Positions 21,109-28,456 of a stretch of DNA of 47,324 bases are shown piece by piece. Source of the stretch: a virus. Made by a program: the position numbers and the translations under genes. Numbering within the stretch: the stretch's first letter is position 1; each line of letters starts with the position of its first letter. The DNA lies in the IMG/VR virus record IMGVR_UViG_3300050821_009483, positions 1 through 47,324 of that record; one strand, written 5' to 3'. The notes under the pieces are model-generated. The model saw only the letters and a program-made list of their open reading frames with translations. It had not been told where the DNA came from and did no database searches.

Positions 21109-21390
21109 ATGCGGTCATACTTTTGTTACGTAAGAACAACTGACAACCAATTCTTCTCCTGCTCCATTGCAGTTGACAACATCGACTCCGCACCGCTAGC
21201 AGCCTTTCGCAGGTTCCGGGAAATGGGGAATCCTTTGCCAGCAAACCCAGCAATGATTGTGAGCATGCGATTCGTGGCGGATGATCGCAATCTCATGGAG
21301 GGCATGCCGGTTAGCGAGGTGGCGCATGGCGACCCGGATTCGTATGCGGTCTATAGTGAGTACGTCCGTGGGGAGACGGTCACACACTAG
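21109..21390 (+). CDS. small protein, last gene of the rightward arm
   Basis: A 93-aa protein, MRSYFCYVRTTDNQFFSCSI, AVDNIDSAPLAAFRRFREMG, then VSEVAHGDPDSYAVYSEYVR. TAGGAGG before the ATG is excellent. A strand-helix-strand layout with an acidic C-terminal half. It is followed by the bidirectional terminator. Family not recognised. Confidence 0.65.
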   Translation: MRSYFCYVRTTDNQFFSCSIAVDNIDSAPLAAFRRFREMGNPLPANPAMIVSMRFVADDRNLMEGMPVSEVAHGDPDSYAVYSEYVRGETVTH

Positions 21391-21405
21391 CCCACCTCCT
21401 TAAAA

Positions 21406-21442
21406 GAAAAAAGCCCACACCTTAATCGATGTGGGCTTTTTT
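21406..21442. terminator. bidirectional rho-independent terminator between the two arms
   Basis: AAGCCCACA pairs with TGTGGGCTT (about 21411-21439), with AAAAAA before and TTTTTT after, so it works on both strands. It separates the rightward early arm from the leftward late arm; palindrome R7 starts within its T run. Confidence 0.93.
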
Positions 21443-21479
21443 GGTAGGAATTAATCTACATTACTTCCTACTATTAATT
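21436..21479. repeat. dispersed palindrome R7
   Basis: Half-sites TAGGAATTAAT and ATTACTTCCTA around CTAC. The only copy between convergent genes, overlapping the 3' end of the DUF1353 gene and abutting the bidirectional terminator. Confidence 0.92.
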
Positions 21480-21842
21480 CCGCCAATGGCTGCCGCCAAA
21501 CACCCTCACCCCGGCCCACATCAGCCAAGCTCGCCAACGGGGGACACCCGTAGCCAATGAAGCTTCCTTCAGGACAGCATCGGCTTGTGCGCGAGTACAA
21601 AAATGTTGCGTGTAAGCCCAGTCATGCACCACAGAAGCTTCCGATGACGTATCCCCGCACAACTCATACACCACGGGAATTCTCGGCACACTAGCGAAGT
21701 CCGTCACAAACCCCGGAGGCACCATCACCAATGCCCCCAGCACTTCACTATAGTACGACAGCGTGCTCGTAAGCCGCCATTGCCCATCATCATATTCGCT
21801 CGCTGGTTCTACGATCAGCTTTGAGCGGAACTCGGCAGTCAT
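21474..21842 (-). CDS. DUF1353 family protein (lysis region)
   Basis: A 122-aa protein with the family hallmarks VPPGFVTDFASVPRIPVVYE and EASVVHDWAYTQHF, then WRAWLMWAGVRVFGG. DUF1353 proteins are common next to phage lysis and tail genes; function unknown. Last gene of the leftward late unit; its 3' end runs into palindrome R7. Four-nt overlap with the upstream gene. Confidence 0.85.
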   Translation of the reverse strand: MTAEFRSKLIVEPASEYDDGQWRLTSTLSYYSEVLGALVMVPPGFVTDFASVPRIPVVYELCGDTSSEASVVHDWAYTQHFCTRAQADAVLKEASLATGVPRWRAWLMWAGVRVFGGSHWRN

Positions 21843-22057
21843 TTCGCCAACGCCGCAGTGATCGATGCGACAAGGGCAGCCCGGGCATCATCATCGATCT
21901 TCTGAATCGTAGTCCATTGCTCCGGGGTGAATGTGGTGGTGCCTGCCGCATTGGCTTGTTGAATCATCGCGCTAATCTGCTGCGCGTTTGCGATTGCCGT
22001 TGCGGCAGCATTCGTTGCGGCCAACAACAGCGAGAGAGCTTCAGCTACTGAACCCAT
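21839..22057 (-). CDS. small Ala-rich helical protein
   Basis: A 72-aa protein, MGSVAEALSLLLAATNAAAT, AIANAQQISAMIQQANAAGT, TFTPEQWTTIQKIDDDARAA. Helical hairpin around a T-T-T-F-T-P turn. A family of similar short Ala/Gln-rich proteins lies beside phage lysis genes. Not a spanin, since it has no signal peptide or lipobox. Confidence 0.65.
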   Translation of the reverse strand: MGSVAEALSLLLAATNAAATAIANAQQISAMIQQANAAGTTTFTPEQWTTIQKIDDDARAALVASITAALAK

Positions 22058-22069
22058 GATATTGCTCCT

Positions 22070-22429
22070 TTACTTGAGGGGGGTGCCAGACAACTTCGGG
22101 AGGAGAGCTTGTGCTTCGGTCAACAACGAAGTGGCCGTTGAAAGATAGCCAGCAACCCCCGTGACATTCGTCGGATTCGAAACCACAACCATCTCACCAG
22201 CATCCAGCGAAGCACGAGCCTTGTCGGTGAGGTCAAGGATCTGCTGACCTTGCGAAGTCGACAACGTGCCTGCTGTGAGAGCTGCAGCCGCCGACGAACG
22301 CACCGCTGCCACCGTGCCATACGCATACGCCAGGCCTTGTGAGGGGCTTGTCGCCGGGGTCAGCCCCAAGCTTGAGCACGCCGACAGTACAACCAATGCC
22401 CCTACAGCAATCATGTTTCGAAGCTTCAT
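22070..22429 (-). CDS. phage lipoprotein (lysis region)
   Basis: A 119-aa protein with a lipoprotein signal: MKLRNMIAVGALVVLSAC, the final Cys being the lipidated residue after an L-S-A-C lipobox. The mature part is Ala/Ser/Thr-rich and helical (SQGLAYAYGTVAAVRSSAAA, then GQQILDLTDKARASLDAG). Position in the lysis block makes an outer-membrane spanin-like or envelope role possible, but it is longer than typical Rz1 and I see no Rz partner. Overlaps the upstream gene by 4 nt. Confidence 0.75.
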   Translation of the reverse strand: MKLRNMIAVGALVVLSACSSLGLTPATSPSQGLAYAYGTVAAVRSSAAAALTAGTLSTSQGQQILDLTDKARASLDAGEMVVVSNPTNVTGVAGYLSTATSLLTEAQALLPKLSGTPLK

Positions 22430-22713
22430 TTCAAATTCTCCGGGAGTTGTGGAAGATCAGGCAACTTCTTTGCATATCCAAGAGCATGCACCACCTTCAG
22501 CAAAGTGCGTGCAGCAGTATAGAGCCCAACAAGAGCAGCAACCAAAGGAACATAGTTGGCAGGAACGTGACCGCTGCCAATAGCAACAGCAGTCGCAACA
22601 GTGGCGGCAAACTCGCTGCTTTTGAAGCCGATTGCGGGGCCGACAGGGAGCGTAGGCGTTGTCGTCGGCGTTGAGCTTTTGTCATCCAATGGGACCTCCG
22701 TTTGGGGAATCAT
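22426..22713 (-). CDS. lysis-region membrane protein, possible second holin
   Basis: A 95-aa protein: a polar Pro/Thr-rich N-terminus (MIPQTEVPLDDKSSTPTTTP), one or two hydrophobic stretches (FAATVATAVAIGSGH, VPLVAALVGLYTAARTLLKV), then HALGYAKKLPDLPQLPENLK. The late YTAARTLLKVVHALGYAK segment is found in small phage proteins beside endolysins. Four-nt overlaps on both sides tie it to the lysis unit. Holin or antiholin activity is inferred from position. Confidence 0.65.
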   Translation of the reverse strand: MIPQTEVPLDDKSSTPTTTPTLPVGPAIGFKSSEFAATVATAVAIGSGHVPANYVPLVAALVGLYTAARTLLKVVHALGYAKKLPDLPQLPENLK

Positions 22714-23180
22714 GTAAGGGAACCTCCTGCAACCATGTTGTTAGCAATGCGATTCATCCTACCATCTGCATACTGCGGCTGCTTCAAGCCAGCCAGGTAC
22801 TGCAAACGCCGTGCGTTGAACTTGGCTACCACTTCCCAGGGATTAGCCATTGACAGGATCGTGCCGAGGTCCGAACCTGTGGCTGTGGTCTGGAAGATTG
22901 ACTGCAGCCATTGAAGCGGATGGCCACCATTGTAGGCTGTATCAAAAACTTGAAAGGCAACCGGTAACGGAAAGAATTCGCACCCGAAGGGGGACCAATA
23001 GTTGGCCATCGCAATCTCTTTGGCGGTGGCTTGCGGCAAATCCTTCATCGCCCCGACATACCCCCACCGACGAGCAACCGCTGCAGTCACGCCCCACATG
23101 GTCTCGCCACCATTATCCACGGTGTACTTCCCCTCATTCCCCAGCGTCAGCACCCAACACTTGTCAAATGCCTCACTCAT
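22710..23180 (-). CDS. endolysin, GH108 muramidase
   Basis: A 156-aa peptidoglycan hydrolase. The GH108 start is clear: LGNEGKYTVDNGGETMWGVT, with the catalytic Glu near residue 16. Then KEIAMANYWSPFGCEFFPLP, AFQVFDTAYNGG and a C-terminal peptidoglycan-binding part (VAKFNARRLQYLAGLKQPQY). No signal peptide or SAR anchor, so release depends on the holin encoded just upstream. Start taken at ATG 23180; a GTG at 23183 is possible. Confidence 0.9.
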   Translation of the reverse strand: MSEAFDKCWVLTLGNEGKYTVDNGGETMWGVTAAVARRWGYVGAMKDLPQATAKEIAMANYWSPFGCEFFPLPVAFQVFDTAYNGGHPLQWLQSIFQTTATGSDLGTILSMANPWEVVAKFNARRLQYLAGLKQPQYADGRMNRIANNMVAGGSLT

Positions 23181-23394
23181 CACCCTTCCCCTTCGGAGTG
23201 TACCGACCAGTCCAGATCAAATACTTCCCCACTACCAGAGCAGTGACCTGAACGATGATATAAACCAGCGTTGCGAGTTTAATCCAGTCGTCCAAGTGTG
23301 CCCCTAATGTTAGCCACATGCTCACCCCCGCAGGAGGTGCAACCTTGGCCACGCTGGAGGCAATCTCCTGCTTGAAGTTATCCATGTTCAGCAT
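23173..23394 (-). CDS. holin
   Basis: A 73-aa protein directly upstream of the endolysin (overlap 8 nt). A short polar helix (MDNFKQEIASSVAKVAPPAG), MWLTLGAHLDDWIKLATLVY, then IIVQVTALVVGKYLIWTG and a charged tail PKGKGDE. One or two membrane segments; size, position and charged end fit a small holin. The start is 16 nt inside of palindrome R8, so its leader contains that element. ATG 23394 or 23385 are both possible starts (dual start is common in holins). Confidence 0.8.
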   Translation of the reverse strand: MLNMDNFKQEIASSVAKVAPPAGVSMWLTLGAHLDDWIKLATLVYIIVQVTALVVGKYLIWTGRYTPKGKGDE

Positions 23395-23409
23395 CCATTG
23401 CCCCGTTTG

Positions 23410-23453
23410 ATTTATTGGTAGGAAGTAATAATTATTAATTTCTACTATAAATT
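23410..23453. repeat. dispersed palindrome R8
   Basis: Half-sites TAGGAAGTAAT and ATTAATTTCTA around AATT. It touches the stop codon of the tailspike gene and ends 16 bp before the holin start. Confidence 0.9.
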
Positions 23454-24780
23454 ACACAATCGTGTAAGAGAATTGAATTTCATATGAGTCCCCAGGCCCT
23501 GAACTCGCTGGAGACGCACCATTCACCACACCAGAAGTGTCCCGGAATAATCGAACCTGCTGGGCAGATGGAGTCACATCACACATTGCCGTGTAGGACG
23601 TTCCTGTTGACACCCGATTAAACCGAGCCCCCCCAGTTGTCTGATCATTTGCATTCAAGTTGGGAGCGCTCGGAGGAAGCCCAAACAGGATATCCCCAGA
23701 CCCAATAGCCGTAGTCGACCCAACAGTCATAGCAATATTCACCGTCACCACAATCCCCTGCCTGTTCCAGGTGCCTGTGATTGTTCCATTCCCAATGCTT
23801 GTCCCGCCGCCAGAAGAGGTGAAGCTCGGAGTGTAGGTAGCCGCCCCGTGATAAATTAAATTCGTCCCACTCCCACTGCCATCCAATACAGGAGGGTTAT
23901 TGTAGGTTCCAGGGCCAATAGTGACAGACTGCACACCAGACGCCAGCACCACTGTCGGGCCGATATCGCACCCTGTAATCGAGTGGTTCGCACCATTGAC
24001 GGTAATAGGGCTTCCACCAGCTACACGCGTGCCAGCGATGAGAATTCCCCGAGAGTTCACAGAGAAATTCAAATCCCCAAGATACCCACCATGAATATGG
24101 AAATCATTGCAATTTCCAAAAGCAATCGATGGTGAGCCGTTGGTCTCGCACCCAACCAACACGCGAGGCACCGCCAAAGTCTGTGGACTTGCGTTAAACA
24201 CAACCTGCAGCCCATACTTTCCCGAACCAATCGCCGCATTATACTGATTGTATTCTGTATTCCCCATGAAGAACTGGGACCCAGCAGTCGTTTGTGAGAA
24301 GTACACACACACATCATTAAAGTTAATAATGCGGCAATTGACAATACTCTGATGCCCATCATTAGCATTGATAGAGCCGATCACGACACCCTTCCCTACT
24401 CCCTGTGTTGCCCCTTGCCCGTCCAGCCACAGCTTTTCCAGAAACACCCCATCACCCAGCCAAAAAAGATCATTCGCGCCAACCTTGAAGATCTTTGTGG
24501 AAAACTTACCCTGCCCGATCAATGAAGTGTTGTTTGGAATGTTTACTGTGGCTGATAAGAGATAGTTGACGGCTGGGTCAGGCACATAAATAACCTTTCC
24601 TGAGTAGGCTGCAATGGCAGCTGCAAAAGCTGCGGTGTCATCAGTGACCCCGTCGCCCACCGCTCCAAAGTCTTTCACACTTGGCAAATCTTGCATCTTC
24701 GCTTGTGCCGACCTCGTAGGGGCCGACGAGAGCTGCACAAAAGAAACTTGCGAGGAGTCTTCGCTGTAGTACGTAGGCAT
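23452..24780 (-). CDS. tailspike / pectate-lyase-like receptor-binding protein
   Basis: A 442-aa protein. A short N-terminal part (SSQVSFVQLSSAPTRSAQAK) leads into the classical VKDFGAVGDGVTDDTAAFAA then AIAAYSGKVIYVPDP of the pectate-lyase-type right-handed beta-helix, followed by repeated strand rungs (GVGKGVVIGSINANDGHQSI and similar). The end (about residue 330 on: GNGTITGTWNRQGIVVTVNI) is a beta-rich trimerisation-type domain. Expected to bind or cleave host polysaccharide. The stop codon lies in palindrome R8. Confidence 0.88.
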   Translation of the reverse strand: MPTYYSEDSSQVSFVQLSSAPTRSAQAKMQDLPSVKDFGAVGDGVTDDTAAFAAAIAAYSGKVIYVPDPAVNYLLSATVNIPNNTSLIGQGKFSTKIFKVGANDLFWLGDGVFLEKLWLDGQGATQGVGKGVVIGSINANDGHQSIVNCRIINFNDVCVYFSQTTAGSQFFMGNTEYNQYNAAIGSGKYGLQVVFNASPQTLAVPRVLVGCETNGSPSIAFGNCNDFHIHGGYLGDLNFSVNSRGILIAGTRVAGGSPITVNGANHSITGCDIGPTVVLASGVQSVTIGPGTYNNPPVLDGSGSGTNLIYHGAATYTPSFTSSGGGTSIGNGTITGTWNRQGIVVTVNIAMTVGSTTAIGSGDILFGLPPSAPNLNANDQTTGGARFNRVSTGTSYTAMCDVTPSAQQVRLFRDTSGVVNGASPASSGPGDSYEIQFSYTIV

Positions 24781-24782
24781 AA

Positions 24783-25268
24783 TTACCCCAAAAAAAGCAC
24801 ACGAATTCGGAGGGAGTACTGAGGAGAACCAGCAGACCCCGCCACCGTCGTTGCGTAAGTGATTGCTTGCCCAGCGGGAACATATACAGTGTAGACCTGG
24901 CTGATCTCATTCCCTAGAGTAATCAAAGACATGTTCCCGGTCGATGCCAGAATTCCAGCACTGCCGTTGTTCCAGCCAACAGTAGTACTGACTGTCCCCC
25001 CAGTCCCCCCTGTTGTACAAAGCATATCCACAATAACTTGATAGAAACCAGAAGTAGCGGCTGTATAGATGGTTGTAGTGGAGATTGACGTTGTTTGAGT
25101 AATGGAGTTCAGCAAGGCATACTCAACCGGCACTCCATTAGCGACAGTGGCTACCCCTCCGTAAGAGATGACCGACCCATTAATCTGTAAATTGCTCACA
25201 GGGAATGTTTGAGCATGCCCAATGACATTCCACAGAAGCAGGAAAATCCCAATAAGAATCTTTTTCAC
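24783..25268 (-). CDS. tail-region protein with Sec signal peptide
   Basis: A 161-aa protein beginning MKKILIGIFLLLWNVIGHAQ, a textbook signal peptide with a HAQ cleavage site. The rest is a beta-sandwich-like domain: ISTTTIYTAATSGFYQVIVD, VSQ-type strands ending YVPAGQAITYATTVAG and YSLRIRVLFLG, similar in outline to the C-terminal part of the 25989 product. A phage structural protein made in the cytoplasm should not need export, so this may be exported (for example to decorate the cell or a lysis particle) or an N-terminal anchor reused. Function unknown. Confidence 0.75.
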   Translation of the reverse strand: MKKILIGIFLLLWNVIGHAQTFPVSNLQINGSVISYGGVATVANGVPVEYALLNSITQTTSISTTTIYTAATSGFYQVIVDMLCTTGGTGGTVSTTVGWNNGSAGILASTGNMSLITLGNEISQVYTVYVPAGQAITYATTVAGSAGSPQYSLRIRVLFLG

Positions 25269-25279
25269 AGCTGTCTCCT

Positions 25280-25681
25280 TTAATAAGGAAGAGCAAAAGT
25301 GCCGAATACAATCAAGCAGACTGTTGTAGGGTCTGTAGCCACTTGCAGGGTGTTCTCGAATTGCACAGTAACATTTGCAATAGATTCCGCTGTCACAGCA
25401 CTAAATCCCAGCAAATTACTAGTCAATTGATAGACATTTTGTGCCTGGGCTTGTGCCGTAGCATAAGTAATAGTGTAGTTTCCAGCACTATTTCTCACAA
25501 CGCCGCTCACACCCGAAGACTGCACAACAGCCCCGGTAGAACCGTTGAACCGCACCCAGGCTATTGGAGAGTTAACACTATTGTTGCCACTGGCCCCGTA
25601 AACGAATTTGTTAATGGCGTTCAGCCAGGCAGACGTTATGGGATTGTTCTGATTGTAATCCTGATAATTTACTGATGGCAT
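25280..25681 (-). CDS. tail fibre / tail-associated protein
   Basis: A 133-aa protein: MPSVNYQDYNQNNPITSAWL, NAINKFVYG, then WVRFNGSTGAVVQSSGVSGV, VRNSAGNYTITYATAQAQ and a strand-rich end. The F-N-G-S-T-G...S-G-V-x-x-V-x-R-x-x-x-G-N-Y-T-I module occurs in many phage tail proteins. Start chosen at 25681 since the longer form to 25711 has a Cys-rich prefix that overlaps the next gene. Confidence 0.75.
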   Translation of the reverse strand: MPSVNYQDYNQNNPITSAWLNAINKFVYGASGNNSVNSPIAWVRFNGSTGAVVQSSGVSGVVRNSAGNYTITYATAQAQAQNVYQLTSNLLGFSAVTAESIANVTVQFENTLQVATDPTTVCLIVFGTFALPY

Positions 25682-25953
25682 TATACTTGCACTCCCGCAG
25701 CATCTACCCAAATTGGTGTAGGGATTAACACTTTAGCCCACACCATGAAGCCTAGGGTGGTGTCGAAATAAGGCTGACCAGCAAAAGTCGGAATAGGCCT
25801 GGAAGATGTAGGCCCTGAGGTGGTGTTCGTCCCCACAAAAGCAGACAATAATCCCAAGGGAATGTCGGCAGTTTGTCCTGATACCACACCTGTAACAGTG
25901 TCCGTACTTGCCAGTACACGCCCATTCATGGGGTATGACCCTTGCTCTGCCAT
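25681..25953 (-). CDS. small tail accessory protein
   Basis: A 90-aa protein, MAEQGSYPMNGRVLASTDTV, then FAGQPYFDTTLGFMVWAKVL, IPTPIWVDAAGVQV. The G-Q-x-Y-F-D-T-x-L-G...W-V module is repeated in the 28229 product, so the two are likely related tail accessory or fibre-linker domains. Sits between the fibre genes. Confidence 0.7.
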   Translation of the reverse strand: MAEQGSYPMNGRVLASTDTVTGVVSGQTADIPLGLLSAFVGTNTTSGPTSSRPIPTFAGQPYFDTTLGFMVWAKVLIPTPIWVDAAGVQV

Positions 25954-25988
25954 AATCTAACCCCTCAGGTTAAGGAAGATTGTAACCG

Positions 25989-27668
25989 TTAACGAATTCG
26001 ACGTGCCCGGATAAACCCATTGCAAGTCATTGTACTGACTGTAAAAGTAGCATTACCTAGCAGATAAACAGTGGTTGTTGAGGCTATGCTTACCCGAACA
26101 GAAGAAACCTGTAAGATAGCCCCGCCAGGCAAAACAGCCGCTGATTGCGTAAACCCTGTGGATGCCCCGGTATTGGCTGCGGGAAATGTGACACTTGTTG
26201 TGCTTATCCCAGCATTGTAAGCACTTTCAGAAGTCGATCCTGCCGGGACAAATGTGACTGTACCGGAGACGTCCCAATCTCCCGCCGTAAGAGACACGCT
26301 CGTACAGTTAGAAGTAGCTCCTGTACTTAAAGAAGTTGCTGTAGCTGCATTGGTTAGGAGTTCCCCGACACTTCCGGCGTTGGCACTGTCATTGGTTGTC
26401 GTGCCAACAATGCCGCCGGTACTTTGTGGAGTAATAGCAGAGGTGAAGGTAAGTCCGGCAACCGACGTTCCGAATGCAGGATCTGCTCCAGTACTACCGA
26501 CGAGAACTTGTCCGGTCGTGCCTGCGGTCAGCTGGTTAATCGCACTTGTGCCTTCACCTACTAGTACTCCATGGGTCGTGAGGGTTGCACGACCCGTTCC
26601 CCCCTGAGCGACGGACAAAGCCGTAGACAGCCCCGACAATGAGGTGATGTTTGCATTAGCCCCGGAAGTAGCAATTGTGGAGTTGCAACCAAAACCACTG
26701 CCGTTCGTCCATTGAAGAGCTTGCGCGGCACCATTGCATCCAGTGACTGTGATTGCGGTGGGGCTGGCTGTTGATCCGGTGGCATTGCCCACAACCGTGT
26801 TGGCGGCTTGGGTTTGCAATGATGAGAGGGGGATGCTCCCGATAGCCGCAACACTCACCTCTGGCCACACATCGTTTTGACCGTCTGTGTAGAGAAGGAT
26901 GGAGGTGCTGTTGGCCGTGCCTTGTGGAAGGACAACCCCCGTTCCTGTGGAGCCGCCAGAACCGTTGCTCAATTTGACCGTAGTGGTGAATGCTCCGGTC
27001 GTGTTATTGGCAAATGCAATGCGACGCCCGCCCTGTAGGTAGGTTCCGGCAGGGATGATGATGAGCGCGTTGCTGGTGAGAGTGCCACTCAACAGGCCAG
27101 TTCGGGCTCCCGGGGGGAGGGGTATGCCTGAAAGTTGAAGACTCCCGACATAGCCAGTACCTCCATAGAGAATTGAGGCGGATGTGACCGCACCACCCGA
27201 TACCCCGGTGACTCGAAGAAGCGCATCCCCGTTCCCCCCTACCATGATGAGGCAGTCCCCTACCTGATACCCACCACTTCCCCCGGAAACCACTGTGATG
27301 ACACTGGAGATAGCTCCACCAGAAGTCAGGACAGCAAAACTGGCTCCAGTTCCAGTGGTGGCGAAGTTGTATGTACCGCCGGTGAAGTTGGTGATGGGGA
27401 TGGCAGCGGTGGCGGCAAGGATCGAGCGCTTGACGAAAAAGTCTGTCGCGAGGAGCGTGCTGTTATCGAGAAACCCCTGCGTGGTTGCGTTAGCACCACT
27501 GTTGATCGTGGGGATCGTGACCGGGCCAGTGAAAGTAGCACCAGCCAGGGGAGCATAGAGAGCGAATTGCGTGTTCAATTCGGCTGCTGTCAAGAGCTGC
27601 CCCGGCACGAATTGGGCATGCGTCGCTACCGACACACACAACAGCAGGAAAGCTAGAAGTTTTTTCAT
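25989..27668 (-). CDS. tail fibre-like protein with Sec signal peptide
   Basis: A 559-aa protein that starts with a signal peptide (MKKLLAFLLLCVSVATHAQ) and continues FVPGQLLTAAELNTQFALYA, PLAGATFTGPVTIPTINSGA, a classic phage fibre start. A Gly/Ser/Thr-rich beta repeat region follows (QAANTVVGNATGSTASPTAI, GLSTALSVAQGGTGRATLTT), and the end GNATFTVSTMTCNGFIRARR plus IR resembles jelly-roll fibre tips. The signal peptide on a fibre protein is unusual. Its start overlaps the upstream gene's stop. Confidence 0.85.
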   Translation of the reverse strand: MKKLLAFLLLCVSVATHAQFVPGQLLTAAELNTQFALYAPLAGATFTGPVTIPTINSGANATTQGFLDNSTLLATDFFVKRSILAATAAIPITNFTGGTYNFATTGTGASFAVLTSGGAISSVITVVSGGSGGYQVGDCLIMVGGNGDALLRVTGVSGGAVTSASILYGGTGYVGSLQLSGIPLPPGARTGLLSGTLTSNALIIIPAGTYLQGGRRIAFANNTTGAFTTTVKLSNGSGGSTGTGVVLPQGTANSTSILLYTDGQNDVWPEVSVAAIGSIPLSSLQTQAANTVVGNATGSTASPTAITVTGCNGAAQALQWTNGSGFGCNSTIATSGANANITSLSGLSTALSVAQGGTGRATLTTHGVLVGEGTSAINQLTAGTTGQVLVGSTGADPAFGTSVAGLTFTSAITPQSTGGIVGTTTNDSANAGSVGELLTNAATATSLSTGATSNCTSVSLTAGDWDVSGTVTFVPAGSTSESAYNAGISTTSVTFPAANTGASTGFTQSAAVLPGGAILQVSSVRVSIASTTTVYLLGNATFTVSTMTCNGFIRARRIR

Positions 27669-28177
27669 AGCAGGATCGAGACGTCCAGGTAAAAATCGAT
27701 ATCGAGTCGGCCACCATAGCCAGCAGGAGGTGGCGGATTTGTGGCTGATGGCGTGTGCGGGGGATAGATCGGTTGCCCGTTAGTGTCGAGGATCGGGCAA
27801 CCATAGGTGTCCTGAATTGCCCAACCACGATACTGGATAATGGAAGGATAGAAGGCAGTGTTCACGTAAGAAGGGATCGCACAACCGGGGAGGGCGAATC
27901 CAGGAATGGCGTTCTTTCCCTGCAACGTGCAGGACTGAGCAAACGGGAATTCGGTGGTGTCGCATAACGGAGGACGATAAGGACGAGTCCATGGAGTGGA
28001 TTGGTTGTCCCTCACACCTCTGAGGAAGTCCTGCGGATTCCGGATTTCTTTGTGGTGTTTGCAAACATACAAGCCGTTCCAAGTGAACATGGCTTGCCCC
28101 GACTTCTCTTTAGCACCACAGAGGTCGCAGGTAAAATTCCACTGCCCGTCCTTGAAGAAATCGGCTCTGCCCACCAC
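27665..28177 (-). CDS. tail-region protein with zinc-finger-like start
   Basis: A 170-aa protein. The N-terminus has FTCDLCGAKEKSGQAMFTWN then YVCKHHKEIRNPQDFL, a C-x2-C...C-x2-H type zinc site; the remainder is Pro/Tyr-rich (TPWTRPYRPPLCDTTEFPFA and a long P-rich end PHTPSATNPPPPAGYGGR). GTG start with GGGAG upstream; the leader abuts palindrome R9. It may be a tail tip or baseplate accessory protein. Confidence 0.7.
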   Translation of the reverse strand: MVGRADFFKDGQWNFTCDLCGAKEKSGQAMFTWNGLYVCKHHKEIRNPQDFLRGVRDNQSTPWTRPYRPPLCDTTEFPFAQSCTLQGKNAIPGFALPGCAIPSYVNTAFYPSIIQYRGWAIQDTYGCPILDTNGQPIYPPHTPSATNPPPPAGYGGRLDIDFYLDVSILL

Positions 28178-28185
28178 AAACTCCC

Positions 28186-28229
28186 ATTAATTAGTAGGAA
28201 TTAATCTACTTTAATTCCTATGAATAATT
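28186..28229. repeat. dispersed palindrome R9
   Basis: Half-sites TAGGAATTAAT and TTTAATTCCTA around CTAC; core identical to R6. Ends 9 bp before the 28177 start and touches the 28229 gene's end. Confidence 0.93.
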
Positions 28230-28456
28230 CACACAACGGTCCCACTGCCATTCACCCAAACCGTCGGATTCAAGCTCTTACACCAAATCGGCACCCCAAG
28301 ACTCGTGTCGAAATAGTGCTGACCGATCACAGGCTTCGGGGGCCGTTGCGCGGTCGTGGTCGTGCCCGCGTACGCATCATTCACCGTGGCCATGAGCGTG
28401 TTGTACCACCGCATATCGGGGCCATTGGCCGGAACCGGGGGGACTCGTTGGCTCAT
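28229..28456 (-). CDS. small tail accessory protein
   Basis: A 75-aa protein, MSQRVPPVPANGPDMRWYNT, LMATVNDAYAGTTTTAQRPP, KPVIGQHYFDTSLGVPIWCK, then NPTVWVNGSGTVV. The C-terminal half matches the 25681 product's G-Q-x-Y-F-D-T-x-L-G...W-V module. Its start directly follows the ATP-grasp gene's stop. Confidence 0.7.
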   Translation of the reverse strand: MSQRVPPVPANGPDMRWYNTLMATVNDAYAGTTTTAQRPPKPVIGQHYFDTSLGVPIWCKSLNPTVWVNGSGTVV

